This document shows, piece after piece, positions 9,149-17,869 of a stretch of DNA of 64,000 nucleotides. Each line of letters starts with the position of its first letter. Position 1 is the stretch's first letter. The notes beneath the pieces are model-generated. The model was not told the DNA's origin and made no database searches. It worked only from the letters and a program-made list of their open reading frames with translations. Origin of the DNA: Pseudacidovorax intermedius (GTDB lineage: Bacteria > Pseudomonadota > Gammaproteobacteria > Burkholderiales > Burkholderiaceae_C); assembly GCF_003350475.1 (NCBI RefSeq), contig NZ_QQAV01000016.1:45918-109917 (forward strand), written 5' to 3'. A program made the position numbers and the translations under genes.

Positions 9149-9197
9149 GGTGCGGTTCCGGGTAGTCAGCGAAGACTGGATTGTTTTTTGAGACTAT

Positions 9198-10115
9198 ATG
9201 ATGCAGCATAAGGATATGCAAGAAATCGTTGCCGATTCCGCTGGCCCCTCGCGCCTCCAGCGCGATCTGCTGCCTCGCACGCTGGAGTACATCCGCACCT
9301 CCGGATTGCGCGTGGGCGACCGCCTGACCGAAATGGCGCTGGCCAGCCACCTGCAGGTTTCGCGCACCCCGGTGCGCGCCGTGCTCGAGGAGCTTGCGCG
9401 CAGGGGCGTGCTCGACAACGAGCCCCGGCGCGGCTTCAGTGTGCGCACGCTGCCCGAACTCGACGCACCCTCCGCCACCCCGCCGAACGAGATCGACCAG
9501 CTTTGTCTGCGCATCGCCGGTGACCGCCATGGTGGACGCCTGCCGGCCGAGGTTTCAGAAGCCGACCTGATGCGCCGGTACGGCGTGAGCAGACCGCTGC
9601 TGCTGCGCGTGCTCGGCCAGCTGTCGGAAATCGGCATGGCCGAGCGCAAACCGGGCCACGGCTGGGCCTTTCTTCCCATCCTGGACGGAGAGGCCCGCCG
9701 GGAAAGCTACGAGTTCCGCCTGCTGATCGAACCGGCCTGCGTCATCGCCGCCGGCTTCCGGCTCGACGCGGGCTGGGTCGAGGAAATGCGTCGGCAGCAC
9801 AAGAACTTCCTGGAGGCGCCCTGGAGCGAGACGTCCAGCATCGCCCTGTTCGAGATGAATGCCGCCTTCCATGAAGGCCTGGCCCAGGCCTCCGGCAACC
9901 GCTTCATCCTGAATGCCATCCGGCAGCAGAGCCGCATGCGCCGTTTCTCGAACTACGACTGGGCCTATGGCCAGGACCGCGTGCGCGTTTCCTGCCTCGA
10001 GCACCTGGAAATCCTCGATCGACTGGAACTCGATCAGCGCGAAGTGGCGGCCGCACTCATCCGTCGACATCTGGAGCAGGCGTCGGTCCTGACGCGCGCT
10101 CAGCAGGACCCGTGA
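9198..10115 (+). CDS. GntR-family regulator with two winged-helix domains and an FCD-like domain
   Basis: A 305-residue regulator. Residues about 20-85 form a standard GntR winged helix (IRTSGLRVGDRLTEMALASHL, then VSRTPVRAVLEELARRGVL). Residues about 95-160 look like a second winged helix (LPAEVSEADLMRRYGVSRPL, then RVLGQLSEIGMAERKPGHGW). Residues about 165-295 resemble the FCD ligand-binding domain (EFRLLIEPACVIAAGF, FEMNAAFHEGLAQASGN). Most FCD regulators have one DNA-binding domain, so the tandem arrangement is unusual. Two adjacent ATGs (9198, 9201) are possible starts and lie inside a candidate operator. Placed between the two arms of the island, it probably controls both. Confidence 0.85.
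   Translation: MMQHKDMQEIVADSAGPSRLQRDLLPRTLEYIRTSGLRVGDRLTEMALASHLQVSRTPVRAVLEELARRGVLDNEPRRGFSVRTLPELDAPSATPPNEIDQLCLRIAGDRHGGRLPAEVSEADLMRRYGVSRPLLLRVLGQLSEIGMAERKPGHGWAFLPILDGEARRESYEFRLLIEPACVIAAGFRLDAGWVEEMRRQHKNFLEAPWSETSSIALFEMNAAFHEGLAQASGNRFILNAIRQQSRMRRFSNYDWAYGQDRVRVSCLEHLEILDRLELDQREVAAALIRRHLEQASVLTRAQQDP
9199..9211 (+). promoter_or_regulatory. Candidate GntR operator, copy 1
   Basis: TGATGCAGCATAA contains the palindrome ATGC-A-GCAT and overlaps the regulator's start codons. A 13-base near-copy (11 of 13 matching, opposite strand) lies at 10136-10148 before the transaminase gene. Binding by the adjacent GntR protein is inferred from position and repetition only. Confidence 0.4.
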
Positions 10116-10135
10116 ATCAGGTCTTGCGCATTGTT

Positions 10136-10148
10136 TTATATTGCATCA
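10136..10148 (-). promoter_or_regulatory. Candidate GntR operator, copy 2
   Basis: On the minus strand this reads TGATGCAATATAA, matching copy 1 at 11 of 13 positions. It lies in an AT-rich patch unlike its surroundings, 30 bases before the transaminase start. ATTGTTTT occurs in both regions. Confidence 0.4.
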
Positions 10149-10178
10149 AAATTCATTTGAGCACTATGGAGCAAACGG

Positions 10179-11534
10179 ATGCGCCCTGACCCCCTGAACC
10201 CCGACAACGCTGGCCTCGCCGGTTCTGCGAACGACAGCCTCCAGCCCTACTGGATGCCGTTCACCGCCAACCGGCTGTTCAAGTCGAAGCCACGCATGTT
10301 CGTGGCCGCCGAAGGCATGCATTACGTCACCGACGACGGGCGCCGCATCCTGGATGCCATGGCGGGCCTGTGGTGCGTGAATGCCGGCCACAACCCGCCG
10401 CGGATCGTGCGCGCGATCCAGGAACAGGCGGCGCGACTGGATTTCGTGTCCTCGTTCCAGATGGGCCACCCGCTGGCCTTCCAGCTGGCCGAGCGCATCG
10501 CCGAACTGGCGCCTGCGGGGCTCGATCGGGTCTTCTTCACCAACTCGGGCTCCGAGGCCGTGGACACCGCGCTCAAGATTGCCCGGGCGTACCACAAGGT
10601 TCGAGGCGATGCGAACCGCATCAAGCTGATCGGCCGCGCCAAGGCGTATCACGGGATGGGCTTCGGCGGACTGTCCGTGGCCGGCATCCCGCGCCACCGT
10701 CGCGATTTCGGCCCTCTGCTGGGGGACGTGGACCACCTGCCTCATACGCACGACCTCACGCACAACGCCTTTTCGCGTGGGCAGCCCGCGTGGGGCGCCC
10801 ATCTGGCCGACGAGCTGGAGGCCATCGTGCAGATCCACGACGCGTCGACCATCGCCGCAGTCATCGTCGAGCCCGTCACGGGCTCGGGCGGCGTCCTGCC
10901 GCCGCCGGTGGGCTATCTGGAGCGGCTGCGCGAGCTGTGCACCCGCTACGGCATCCTGCTGATCTTCGACGAGGTCATCTCGGGCTTCGGCCGCCTGGGG
11001 GCACCTTTCGGTTCGACGGCGCTGGGTGTCACGCCCGACCTGATCACCTGCGCCAAGGGCATGACCAACGGCGCCGTCCCCATGGGCGGCGTGATCGCCT
11101 CCAGCGCGGTGTACGACGCTTTCATGGCAGCCCCGGAGGCGGCCGTCGAGCTGATGCACGGCTACACCTATTCCGGCCATCCCCTGGCCTGCGCTGCGGG
11201 CCTGGCGGCGATCGACACCTACGAACAGGAAGGCCTGTTCGCCCGTGGACCGCAGATCAGCGCGACCTGGGAAGCCGCCGTGCACCAGCTCAAGGGCGCG
11301 CCGCACGTGCGCGACATCCGCAATATCGGCGTGCTGGCCGCCATCGAGCTCACACCGCGGGAGGGGGCACCGGGCGCCCGCGCGGCAGAGGCCGTGGAGC
11401 ACTGCTTCGCTGCCGGCGTGCTGGTCCGGGTGGCGGGCGACAACCTGGTGCTGTCTCCGCCGCTGACCATCTCGCCCGACCAGATGACCCAGGTCGTCGA
11501 GACCATCGACGCTGCGCTGCGAACGGTCGCCTGA
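10179..11534 (+). CDS. Class III omega-amino acid:pyruvate transaminase
   Basis: A 451-residue PLP enzyme that closely follows beta-alanine:pyruvate (omega-amino acid) transaminases along its length: YWMPFTANR near the start, FFTNSGSEAVDTALK, GRAKAYHGMGFGG, DVDHLPHT, LIFDEVISGFGR (Asp264 for the pyridine nitrogen), CAKGMTNGAVPMGG (Schiff-base Lys293) and HGYTYSGHPLACAAG. It moves the terminal amino group of an omega-amino acid to pyruvate, giving alanine and a semialdehyde. The ATG at 10179 has GGAG seven bases upstream. A candidate operator precedes it. A semialdehyde dehydrogenase 5 kb downstream in the same direction fits as the next step. Confidence 0.92.
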   Translation: MRPDPLNPDNAGLAGSANDSLQPYWMPFTANRLFKSKPRMFVAAEGMHYVTDDGRRILDAMAGLWCVNAGHNPPRIVRAIQEQAARLDFVSSFQMGHPLAFQLAERIAELAPAGLDRVFFTNSGSEAVDTALKIARAYHKVRGDANRIKLIGRAKAYHGMGFGGLSVAGIPRHRRDFGPLLGDVDHLPHTHDLTHNAFSRGQPAWGAHLADELEAIVQIHDASTIAAVIVEPVTGSGGVLPPPVGYLERLRELCTRYGILLIFDEVISGFGRLGAPFGSTALGVTPDLITCAKGMTNGAVPMGGVIASSAVYDAFMAAPEAAVELMHGYTYSGHPLACAAGLAAIDTYEQEGLFARGPQISATWEAAVHQLKGAPHVRDIRNIGVLAAIELTPREGAPGARAAEAVEHCFAAGVLVRVAGDNLVLSPPLTISPDQMTQVVETIDAALRTVA

Positions 11535-11621
11535 CACCCCGTGTGCCCCCACCGCGCGCCGCCCGCCCCGGGTGGCGCGCGGCCTGCTCCTGCATTCAAC
11601 GCCTGTCGGCGACATTCATCC

Positions 11622-12776
11622 ATGGACAACCTTGCCCCCTTTCCCTTCGTGTCGGTCAGCGGCACGGCTTATGAGCGCGGACGCGCCTATGGCGCTGCCG
11701 TGCCCGATCGGGTGGCGCGCAGTGCCCAGATCTATGGCCGGGCGCTGGACGGACTCGGCGCCGGCGAGGCCTTCCGCCGGCAGCTGACCACCGAGTTCGC
11801 CGCGCGCATCGAAGCCTACGGCAGCCACTATCTCGAGGAGATGCGCGGCATCGCCGACGGCGCGGGCGTCTCGCTCGGGGACGTGGTGATGATCAACGCC
11901 CGCACCGAAGTGGTGGCCCAGGCCCGGCGACAGGCGGGGGCCGGTGGCGCGACCGCCACGCCGCCCGAACCCGAGGAGGGCTGCACGGGCGCCGTGGTCC
12001 TGGCCGGGCGCAGCAGCAACGGGCGCCTGCTTCACGGCCAGAACTGGGACTGGCGCTCGGAATGCATCGAGACCGGCATCGTGCTGCGCGTCCAGCGGGA
12101 AGACGGGCCCGACATCCTGACCTTCGTGGAGGCCGGCGGGCTGGCGCGCTCCGGGCTCAACAGCGCAGGCATCGCCTTGACGGCCAACTACCTGGAGTGC
12201 GAACGGGACTTCCGCACGACCGGCGTGCCGCTCTCGCTGCTGCGCCGCAAGATCCTGGAACAGCAGCACTTCGCCGAGGCGATGGGCGCGGTGGTGAACA
12301 CGCCGAAGTCCTGCGCCAACAATCTGATGATGAGCACCGCGGAAGGCTTTGCCATCGACTTCGAATGCGCACCCGACGAGGTCTTCAGCGTGCTCCCCGA
12401 GGACGACCTGCTGGTGCACGCCAACCACTGGGTCAGCACGGCGGCACGCAGCAAGCTCAGGGACACGGGCGTCGCCAACATGCCCGACAGCTACTACCGG
12501 GACTGGCGCGTCAAGCGTCTGCTGGTCGAGGCCGGCCCTTCTCTCGACCTGGACGACCTCAAGCAGGCCTTCTTCGACGACTTCGCCACGCCCTTCGCCG
12601 TATGCCGGCCGCCCCGGCCGTCGTCCCTCGCGGGCAACCTCTCGGCCACGGTCGCCATGATCGCGATGGAACCGGCCGGCGGCTTCATGGACGTGCTGCC
12701 CCTGCCGGCCCTGCAGCGAGGCTTCACCCGCTATTCGCTGACCGAGCAGCCACAGCCGGTGGCGGAACCCGCCTGA
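11622..12776 (+). CDS. C45-family Ntn-hydrolase (penicillin acyltransferase-like)
   Basis: A 384-residue protein of the C45 peptidase/isopenicillin N acyltransferase family. The N-terminal part (SVSGTAYERGRAYGAAVP; EMRGIADGAGVSLGDVVMINARTE) leads to the self-cleavage site Gly120-Cys121 in EEGCTGAVV, after which Cys121 becomes the N-terminal nucleophile. LLHGQNWDW, GLNSAGIALTANYL and SPKSCANNLMMS-like segments (here TPKSCANNLMMS) follow as in the family. These enzymes hydrolyse or exchange acyl amides, including N-acyl amino acid amides. The gene lies between the transaminase and the ABC permeases, so a role in deacylating the imported amide is likely. The start at 11622 is chosen from homology; no strong ribosome site is visible. 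Confidence 0.87.
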   Translation: MDNLAPFPFVSVSGTAYERGRAYGAAVPDRVARSAQIYGRALDGLGAGEAFRRQLTTEFAARIEAYGSHYLEEMRGIADGAGVSLGDVVMINARTEVVAQARRQAGAGGATATPPEPEEGCTGAVVLAGRSSNGRLLHGQNWDWRSECIETGIVLRVQREDGPDILTFVEAGGLARSGLNSAGIALTANYLECERDFRTTGVPLSLLRRKILEQQHFAEAMGAVVNTPKSCANNLMMSTAEGFAIDFECAPDEVFSVLPEDDLLVHANHWVSTAARSKLRDTGVANMPDSYYRDWRVKRLLVEAGPSLDLDDLKQAFFDDFATPFAVCRPPRPSSLAGNLSATVAMIAMEPAGGFMDVLPLPALQRGFTRYSLTEQPQPVAEPA

Positions 12777-12852
12777 GGCTGCGCGCGCCGCCCTGTCCGT
12801 ACGTCACGACCGATCATTTCCAGCCACCGACCACAGGCAGCACGGGACCCCG

Positions 12853-13797
12853 ATGGGACGCTTCATCCTCACACGCATCACCATGGGAGTGCCCACGCTG
12901 CTGATCGTCGCAGCCACGGTGTTCTTCCTGATCCGGCTCATTCCGGGCGACCCCGCCACCCTGATGCTCGGCGACATGGCCACCCCCGACATGGTGGCGG
13001 CGGTGCACCGCGACCTGGGGCTGGATCGCCCCCTGCCCGTGCAGTTCGTGCGGTGGCTGGGCCAGGTCCTCAGCGGCGATCTGGGCCGCTCGATCTCGAC
13101 CGGCCAGGCCGTGGCACCGCTGGTGCTCGAGCGCTTTGCCGTCAGCGGCACCATCGTCGCGGTGGCGGTGGCCCTTGCGACGCTGATCGCCGTTCCGGCC
13201 GGCATGGTGGCGGCCTGGCACCAGAACAGCGCGCTGGATCTGGGGCTGGTCGCCATTGCCACCTTGCTGCTGTCGGTTCCCACCTTCTGGCTGGGCCTGC
13301 TGCTGCTGATGCTGTTCGGCCTGCACCTGGGATGGCTGCCGGTGGTCGGCTATGTGGGCCTGTCCGAAAACCTGCGCGCGGGCCTGCTCTACCTGGCGCT
13401 GCCCGTCATGACCCTGGTCCTGCACGAGATCGGGGTCATCATCCGGATGGCGCGCGCGAGCATGCTGGAGGTTCAGCGCCTCGACTACATCGTCCACGCG
13501 CGCGCCAAAGGCCTGTCGGAGCGTGCGGTGCTCTGGCGCCATGCGTTCAAGAACGCATTCGCGCCCACCTGGACATTGATCGGCCTGATCCTGGGCAATC
13601 TGCTCGGCGGCATCGCCGTCGTCGAGACCGTGTTCACCATTCCCGGCCTGGGCCGCCTGCTGGTGGATGCCATCTTTGCCCGCGACTATCCGGTGGTGCA
13701 GGGCTGCATGCTGTTCATCGCGGCGGTCTATGTGCTGGTCAACATGGTCATCGACCTGTGCTACCCGGCGTTCGACCCGCGCGTCACGCTGGACTGA
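12853..13797 (+). CDS. Peptide/nickel-type ABC permease (DppB-like)
   Basis: A 314-residue inner-membrane permease with six helices. The N-terminus FILTRITMGVPTLLIVAATVFF followed by RLIPGDPATLMLG is diagnostic of DppB/OppB proteins (shown here in parts). The EAA-type loop reads DYIVHARAKGLSERAVLWRH, and FTIPGLGRLLVDAIFARDYP near the end is also typical. It lies 76 bases after the C45 gene and 11 bases before the second permease, in one transcription unit. It should pair with the binding protein at 5.1-6.7 kb. Confidence 0.92.
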   Translation: MGRFILTRITMGVPTLLIVAATVFFLIRLIPGDPATLMLGDMATPDMVAAVHRDLGLDRPLPVQFVRWLGQVLSGDLGRSISTGQAVAPLVLERFAVSGTIVAVAVALATLIAVPAGMVAAWHQNSALDLGLVAIATLLLSVPTFWLGLLLLMLFGLHLGWLPVVGYVGLSENLRAGLLYLALPVMTLVLHEIGVIIRMARASMLEVQRLDYIVHARAKGLSERAVLWRHAFKNAFAPTWTLIGLILGNLLGGIAVVETVFTIPGLGRLLVDAIFARDYPVVQGCMLFIAAVYVLVNMVIDLCYPAFDPRVTLD

Positions 13798-13808
13798 GGA
13801 ACTCGCCG

Positions 13809-14630
13809 ATGACCTTCCGTTCAATGCGCGGGCTGATCGGCCTGCTGCTCACCGGCGCCATGGCGCTGATCGCCTGCGTGGCACAGGTATGGACACCGCG
13901 CAGCCCGCTCGCGCTCGACCTGCTGCACCGATTCACCGCCCCAGGAAGCCCCGCCTTCCCGCTCGGCACCGACGAATTCGGGCGCGACGTGCTCAGCCGC
14001 CTGATGGCGGGGGCAGCCTCCAGCATGGGCATCGCACTCATGACGGTCATGTTCGCCGTGCTCATCGGCGGCGTGGTCGGCATCCTGTCCGGTTACTTCC
14101 GCGGCTGGGTCGACCGCGTCGTGATGACCTTCAACGATGCGCTGCTGGCGTTCCCGGGCATCCTCCTGGCACTGGGACTGCTGGTGGTACTGGGCAGCGG
14201 CCGCAGCGGCATCGTGCTGGCGCTGGGCCTGGCCTATGTGCCGTCGGTGGTGCGCGTGGTGCGCGGCGCCACCCTGTCGCTGCGTGAGAACGCGTTCATC
14301 GAAGCCTCGCGCGTCATGGGCCACAGCGAGCTCTACATCATGGGACGCCACGTGCTGCCCAACTGCGTCGCACCACTGACCGTGCTTGGGACCTCGATGT
14401 TCGGCTGGGTGCTGCTGTCCGAAAGCGCCCTCTCCTTCCTGGGGCTGGGCCCGCCGCCCCCGGCGCCCAGCTGGGGCAACATGCTGGCCGGCGGCCGCGC
14501 GTTCATGGCACAGGCCCCCTGGCTCGGCATCCTGCCCGGACTGTGCATCTCGCTCACCTTGCTGGGCATCAACCTCCTGGGCGACGCCTTGCGCGATCGG
14601 CTCGATCCGCGCATGAGGAACATGGCATGA
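13809..14630 (+). CDS. Peptide/nickel-type ABC permease (DppC-like)
   Basis: A 273-residue permease. FPLGTDEFGRDVLSRLMAGA is the hallmark DppC/OppC motif after the first helix. FIEASRVMGHSELYIMGRHV forms the EAA loop that contacts the ATPase, and LSFLGLGPPPPAPSWGNML near the end is typical. The N-terminal cytoplasmic tail is short for the family. Its stop overlaps the ATG of the ATPase gene (ATGA), so the two are translationally coupled. Confidence 0.92.
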   Translation: MTFRSMRGLIGLLLTGAMALIACVAQVWTPRSPLALDLLHRFTAPGSPAFPLGTDEFGRDVLSRLMAGAASSMGIALMTVMFAVLIGGVVGILSGYFRGWVDRVVMTFNDALLAFPGILLALGLLVVLGSGRSGIVLALGLAYVPSVVRVVRGATLSLRENAFIEASRVMGHSELYIMGRHVLPNCVAPLTVLGTSMFGWVLLSESALSFLGLGPPPPAPSWGNMLAGGRAFMAQAPWLGILPGLCISLTLLGINLLGDALRDRLDPRMRNMA

Positions 14631-16318
14631 CGACCGTTCCCCCTCCTCTGCTCGACGTGCGCGGACTCTGCCTGGGCGTCGGCGACGCCGGCCGGCTGGT
14701 GGTCGATCGCGCGAGCTTCCAGGTCCGCGCCGGCGAGATCGTGGCCGTGGTCGGCGAGAGCGGCAGCGGCAAGACGCTCGCGGCGCGCGCCGTTCTCGGA
14801 CTCACGCCGCCCGCCATCCGCGTGCGCGGCGGCGCCATCCACATCGAGGGCCGCGATCTGACCGCGCTCAAGCCGGCAGAGCTGCGGGCCCTTCGAGGCC
14901 GCCGCATCGGCATGGTGTTCCAGGAGCCCATGACGTCGCTGAACCCGGCGCTCAGCGTCGGCCGCCAACTGGAGGAGGCGCTGGCACTGCACACGCCGCT
15001 CGACGCCCAGGAGCGCCGGGCCGCCATCATCGCGATGCTGCAGCGGGTGGGCCTGGCCGACCCGGACCGGGTACTGCGCGCCTGGCCGCACGAGTTCTCC
15101 GGCGGCATGCGCCAACGCATCATGCTGGCCTCCGTGATGCTGCCGCGCCCTGCACTGCTGGTGGCGGACGAGCCCACCACGGCGCTCGATGCGGTGGTGC
15201 AGCGGGATGTCCTGGAGCTGATGGTCTCGCTGACCGCAGAGAGCGGCACGGCCGTGCTCATGATCAGCCATGACCTGGCGATGGTCGCGCGCTACTCGCA
15301 CCGTGTCATCGTGATGTGCCGGGGCGAGATCGTCGAACAGGGGCCGACCGAGCAGATCCTGCGGGCGCCGGCGCATCCGTACACACGTCAGCTGCTCGGC
15401 GCGATGCCGCGGCGCCGCGACGTGCCCGCCGTCGCCCCCCAGGATGCGCCGCTGGTCGAAGTCCGCCAGCTGGTGGTCGATTTCCCGGCGCGGGGTGGAC
15501 TGCTGCGAAGGGGCCAGCCGCAGCGGGCGCTCCACGGCATCGACCTGGCTCTGCGCCCGCGCGAGGTGGTGGCGGTGGTGGGCGGCTCGGGCTCCGGCAA
15601 GACCACGCTCGGACGCGTCATCGCCCATCTGCAGAAGCCCAGCAGCGGCGAGTTGCTTTTCGATGGCCAAGCCGTGCGCGGCAGCTCTGGCGCCACCTGG
15701 GCCGCCTACCGCCGCGACTGCCAGATGGTGTTCCAGGATCCCTATGCCTCGCTGGACCCGCGGATGACCGTCGCGCAGAGCATCGGCGAAGCGCTGCGCG
15801 GCACCGGCCTGAACCGCGAGACGGCTGCCGCACGCGTGCGCGAGGCGATCGAGGAAGTGGGGCTGGACGCCGGGCACGCATCGCGCTATCCCCATGAACT
15901 GTCGGGCGGACAGCGGCAGCGCGTCGCCATCGCCCGCGCGGTCGTGCGGCGGCCGCGGCTGGTGGTCGCCGACGAACCGGTCTCGGCCCTCGACACGACG
16001 GTGCGTGCGCAGATCCTGGACCTGTTCGCCGAGCTGCAGCACCGCCACGGCTTCGCCTGCCTGTTCATCAGCCACGACCTGGCCGTGGTCGAGCAACTGG
16101 CCAACCGGGTGGTGGTGATGAACCAGGGCCGGATCGTGGAAGAAGGACCGCGCGATCAGGTCTTCGACCGGCCCGCCCACCCCTACACCCGCCGTCTGCT
16201 GCAGGCCATCCCGGCCCTGGAGCCCACGCCCGACGGAGGCGTGCGCCTGCGCTGGCGGCACGCCGATGACACGCCCGCGCCGGCCGCATCCGGCGGCGCG
16301 TGCCGCCCTGCGGACTGA
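14627..16318 (+). CDS. Double ABC ATPase (DppD-DppF fusion, GsiA-like)
   Basis: A 563-residue protein with two complete ABC ATPase domains. Domain 1 (about 8-265) has Walker A GESGSGKT, signature FSGGMRQR and Walker B LLVADEPTTALD. Domain 2 (about 275-550) has GGSGSGKTT, LSGGQRQR and LVVADEPVSALD. Each half also carries the HPYTRQLL/HPYTRRLL tail typical of oligopeptide and dipeptide importers. Fused DppD-DppF ATPases are known, for example the glutathione importer GsiA. It energises the two preceding permeases; the overlap with the second permease suggests fixed stoichiometry. Confidence 0.93.
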   Translation: MTTVPPPLLDVRGLCLGVGDAGRLVVDRASFQVRAGEIVAVVGESGSGKTLAARAVLGLTPPAIRVRGGAIHIEGRDLTALKPAELRALRGRRIGMVFQEPMTSLNPALSVGRQLEEALALHTPLDAQERRAAIIAMLQRVGLADPDRVLRAWPHEFSGGMRQRIMLASVMLPRPALLVADEPTTALDAVVQRDVLELMVSLTAESGTAVLMISHDLAMVARYSHRVIVMCRGEIVEQGPTEQILRAPAHPYTRQLLGAMPRRRDVPAVAPQDAPLVEVRQLVVDFPARGGLLRRGQPQRALHGIDLALRPREVVAVVGGSGSGKTTLGRVIAHLQKPSSGELLFDGQAVRGSSGATWAAYRRDCQMVFQDPYASLDPRMTVAQSIGEALRGTGLNRETAAARVREAIEEVGLDAGHASRYPHELSGGQRQRVAIARAVVRRPRLVVADEPVSALDTTVRAQILDLFAELQHRHGFACLFISHDLAVVEQLANRVVVMNQGRIVEEGPRDQVFDRPAHPYTRRLLQAIPALEPTPDGGVRLRWRHADDTPAPAASGGACRPAD

Positions 16319-16360
16319 CCCGCTCCCGTTCTTGCCGCCTCGCGCACCGACGAACCTGCC

Positions 16361-17818
16361 ATGACCTCTTCCCCCACGACGGACTATCCCGACACCCTCC
16401 TCCACATCGATGGCGCCTGGAGCGCCGGCGCGGCCGGTCTTGACGCGCCGGTCCTGAACCCCGCCACCGGGGCGGAGATCGGGCGGGTTGCGCACGCGAC
16501 GACGGCGGATCTCGACCTCGCCGTGGAGGTCAGCCACCGCGCCTTCCAGCACTGGCGCCGCGTCTCGGCCTTCGAGCGCTCCAGGCTCATGCGGCAGGCC
16601 GCCCAGCTCATGCGCGAGCGCGCCGACGCCACCGCCCGCCTGCTGACCCAGGAGCAGGGCAAGCCGCTGGCGGAGGCGCGCGCAGAAGCCCTGGGTTCGG
16701 CCGACGTCATCGACTGGTTCGCCGAGGAGGCGCGCCGCACCTATGGCCGGATCGTGCCTGCGCGGGCGCCTGGCCACATGCAGCTGGTGACGCGCGAACC
16801 TGTCGGGCCGGTCGCGGCGTTCGGCCCGTGGAATTTCCCGATCAACCAGGTGGTGCGCAAGATCGCACCGGCGCTGGCGGCAGGCTGCACCATCATCGTC
16901 AAGGGTCCCGAGGAAACGCCGGCGAGCTGCGCTGCCCTGGTGAAGGCCTTTGCCGATGCAGGCATCCCGCCCGGTGTGATCCAGCTCGTGTACGGGAGGC
17001 CTGCCGACATCTCGGCGCACCTGGTGCCGCATCCGCTGATCCGCAAGATCTCGTTCACGGGTTCGACTGCCGTCGGCAAGCAGCTGGCGGCGCTGGCTGG
17101 GCTGCACATGAAGCGCGCCACGATGGAACTGGGCGGCCACGCCCCCGCCATTGTCTTCAGCGACGCCGATCCTGCGCGGGCTGCCCGTGCGCTGGCGGCG
17201 CAAAAGTTCCGCAATGCGGGCCAGGTCTGCATCTCCCCCACACGCCTCCTGGTGCATGAGGATCTCGCCGACGCCTTCGTCGAGCACTTCGTCGCCGCTG
17301 CGGCCGCCATCCGCGTCGGCAATGGCCTGGAAGCCGGGGTCCAGATGGGCCCGTTGGCCCACGCGCGCCGCGTGGAGGCGATGCAGGCGCTGGTGGCGGA
17401 CGCCGTCGATCAGGGCGCACGCGTGCGGACAGGCGGCAGCCGCATCGGCACGTCGGGCTTCTTCTTTGCACCGACCGTGCTGACGGACGTGCCGCTGTCC
17501 GCCCGCCTGATGAACGAAGAGCCCTTCGGCCCCGTGGCGCCGATCAGCACCTTCCGCGACTATGACGCGCTGATCGCCGAGGCCAATCGCCTCCCCTGGG
17601 GCCTGGCCGCCTATGCCTATACGTCCTCGGCCGGCACGGCGGCGGCCGTCTCCGCCGATATCGAGTCCGGCATGGTCTCGATCAACCAGGCGCCGCTGGG
17701 CCTGCCAGAGGTGCCCTTCGGTGGCATCAAGGACTCGGGACACGGATCGGAAGGCGGCACCGAAGCGATGGAAGCCTGGCTGGTCACCAAGCTGACGTCG
17801 CACAACACCGCGTTCTGA
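16361..17818 (+). CDS. NAD(P)-dependent semialdehyde dehydrogenase (GabD/SSADH-like)
   Basis: A 485-residue aldehyde dehydrogenase with all catalytic elements: Asn158 in GPWNFPINQ, general base Glu256 in MELGGHAP, nucleophile Cys290 in [11 protein letters not shown], and [11 protein letters not shown]. The pattern, with [12 protein letters not shown] and [20 protein letters not shown], is that of succinate-semialdehyde and related omega-semialdehyde dehydrogenases. It ends the plus-strand operon, 42 bases after the ATPase. With the transaminase it would turn an omega-amino acid into a dicarboxylic acid. Chain length of the substrate cannot be judged from sequence. Confidence 0.9.
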   Translation: MTSSPTTDYPDTLLHIDGAWSAGAAGLDAPVLNPATGAEIGRVAHATTADLDLAVEVSHRAFQHWRRVSAFERSRLMRQAAQLMRERADATARLLTQEQGKPLAEARAEALGSADVIDWFAEEARRTYGRIVPARAPGHMQLVTREPVGPVAAFGPWNFPINQVVRKIAPALAAGCTIIVKGPEETPASCAALVKAFADAGIPPGVIQLVYGRPADISAHLVPHPLIRKISFTGSTAVGKQLAALAGLHMKRATMELGGHAPAIVFSDADPARAARALAAQKFRNAGQVCISPTRLLVHEDLADAFVEHFVAAAAAIRVGNGLEAGVQMGPLAHARRVEAMQALVADAVDQGARVRTGGSRIGTSGFFFAPTVLTDVPLSARLMNEEPFGPVAPISTFRDYDALIAEANRLPWGLAAYAYTSSAGTAAAVSADIESGMVSINQAPLGLPEVPFGGIKDSGHGSEGGTEAMEAWLVTKLTSHNTAF

Positions 17819-17841
17819 GACAGGCACGCGAGACAGGCACG
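17817..17841. repeat. Tandem 12-base repeat with 13-base period
   Basis: GAGACAGGCACG occurs twice, separated by one C, starting inside the dehydrogenase stop codon. It lies in the short gap between two convergent genes. Probably a local duplication; no function is evident. Confidence 0.5.
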
Positions 17842-17869
17842 GCCGGCTGCTCGCGCAGCCCGCCGGGAT

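Noticed and set aside
14333..17827. A 1164-codon minus-strand open frame antisense to the ABC ATPase and aldehyde dehydrogenase genes
   Set aside because: High GC removes stop codons in the antisense frame. Composition is Arg/His/Gly-rich with no domain, while the plus-strand proteins are clearly conserved.
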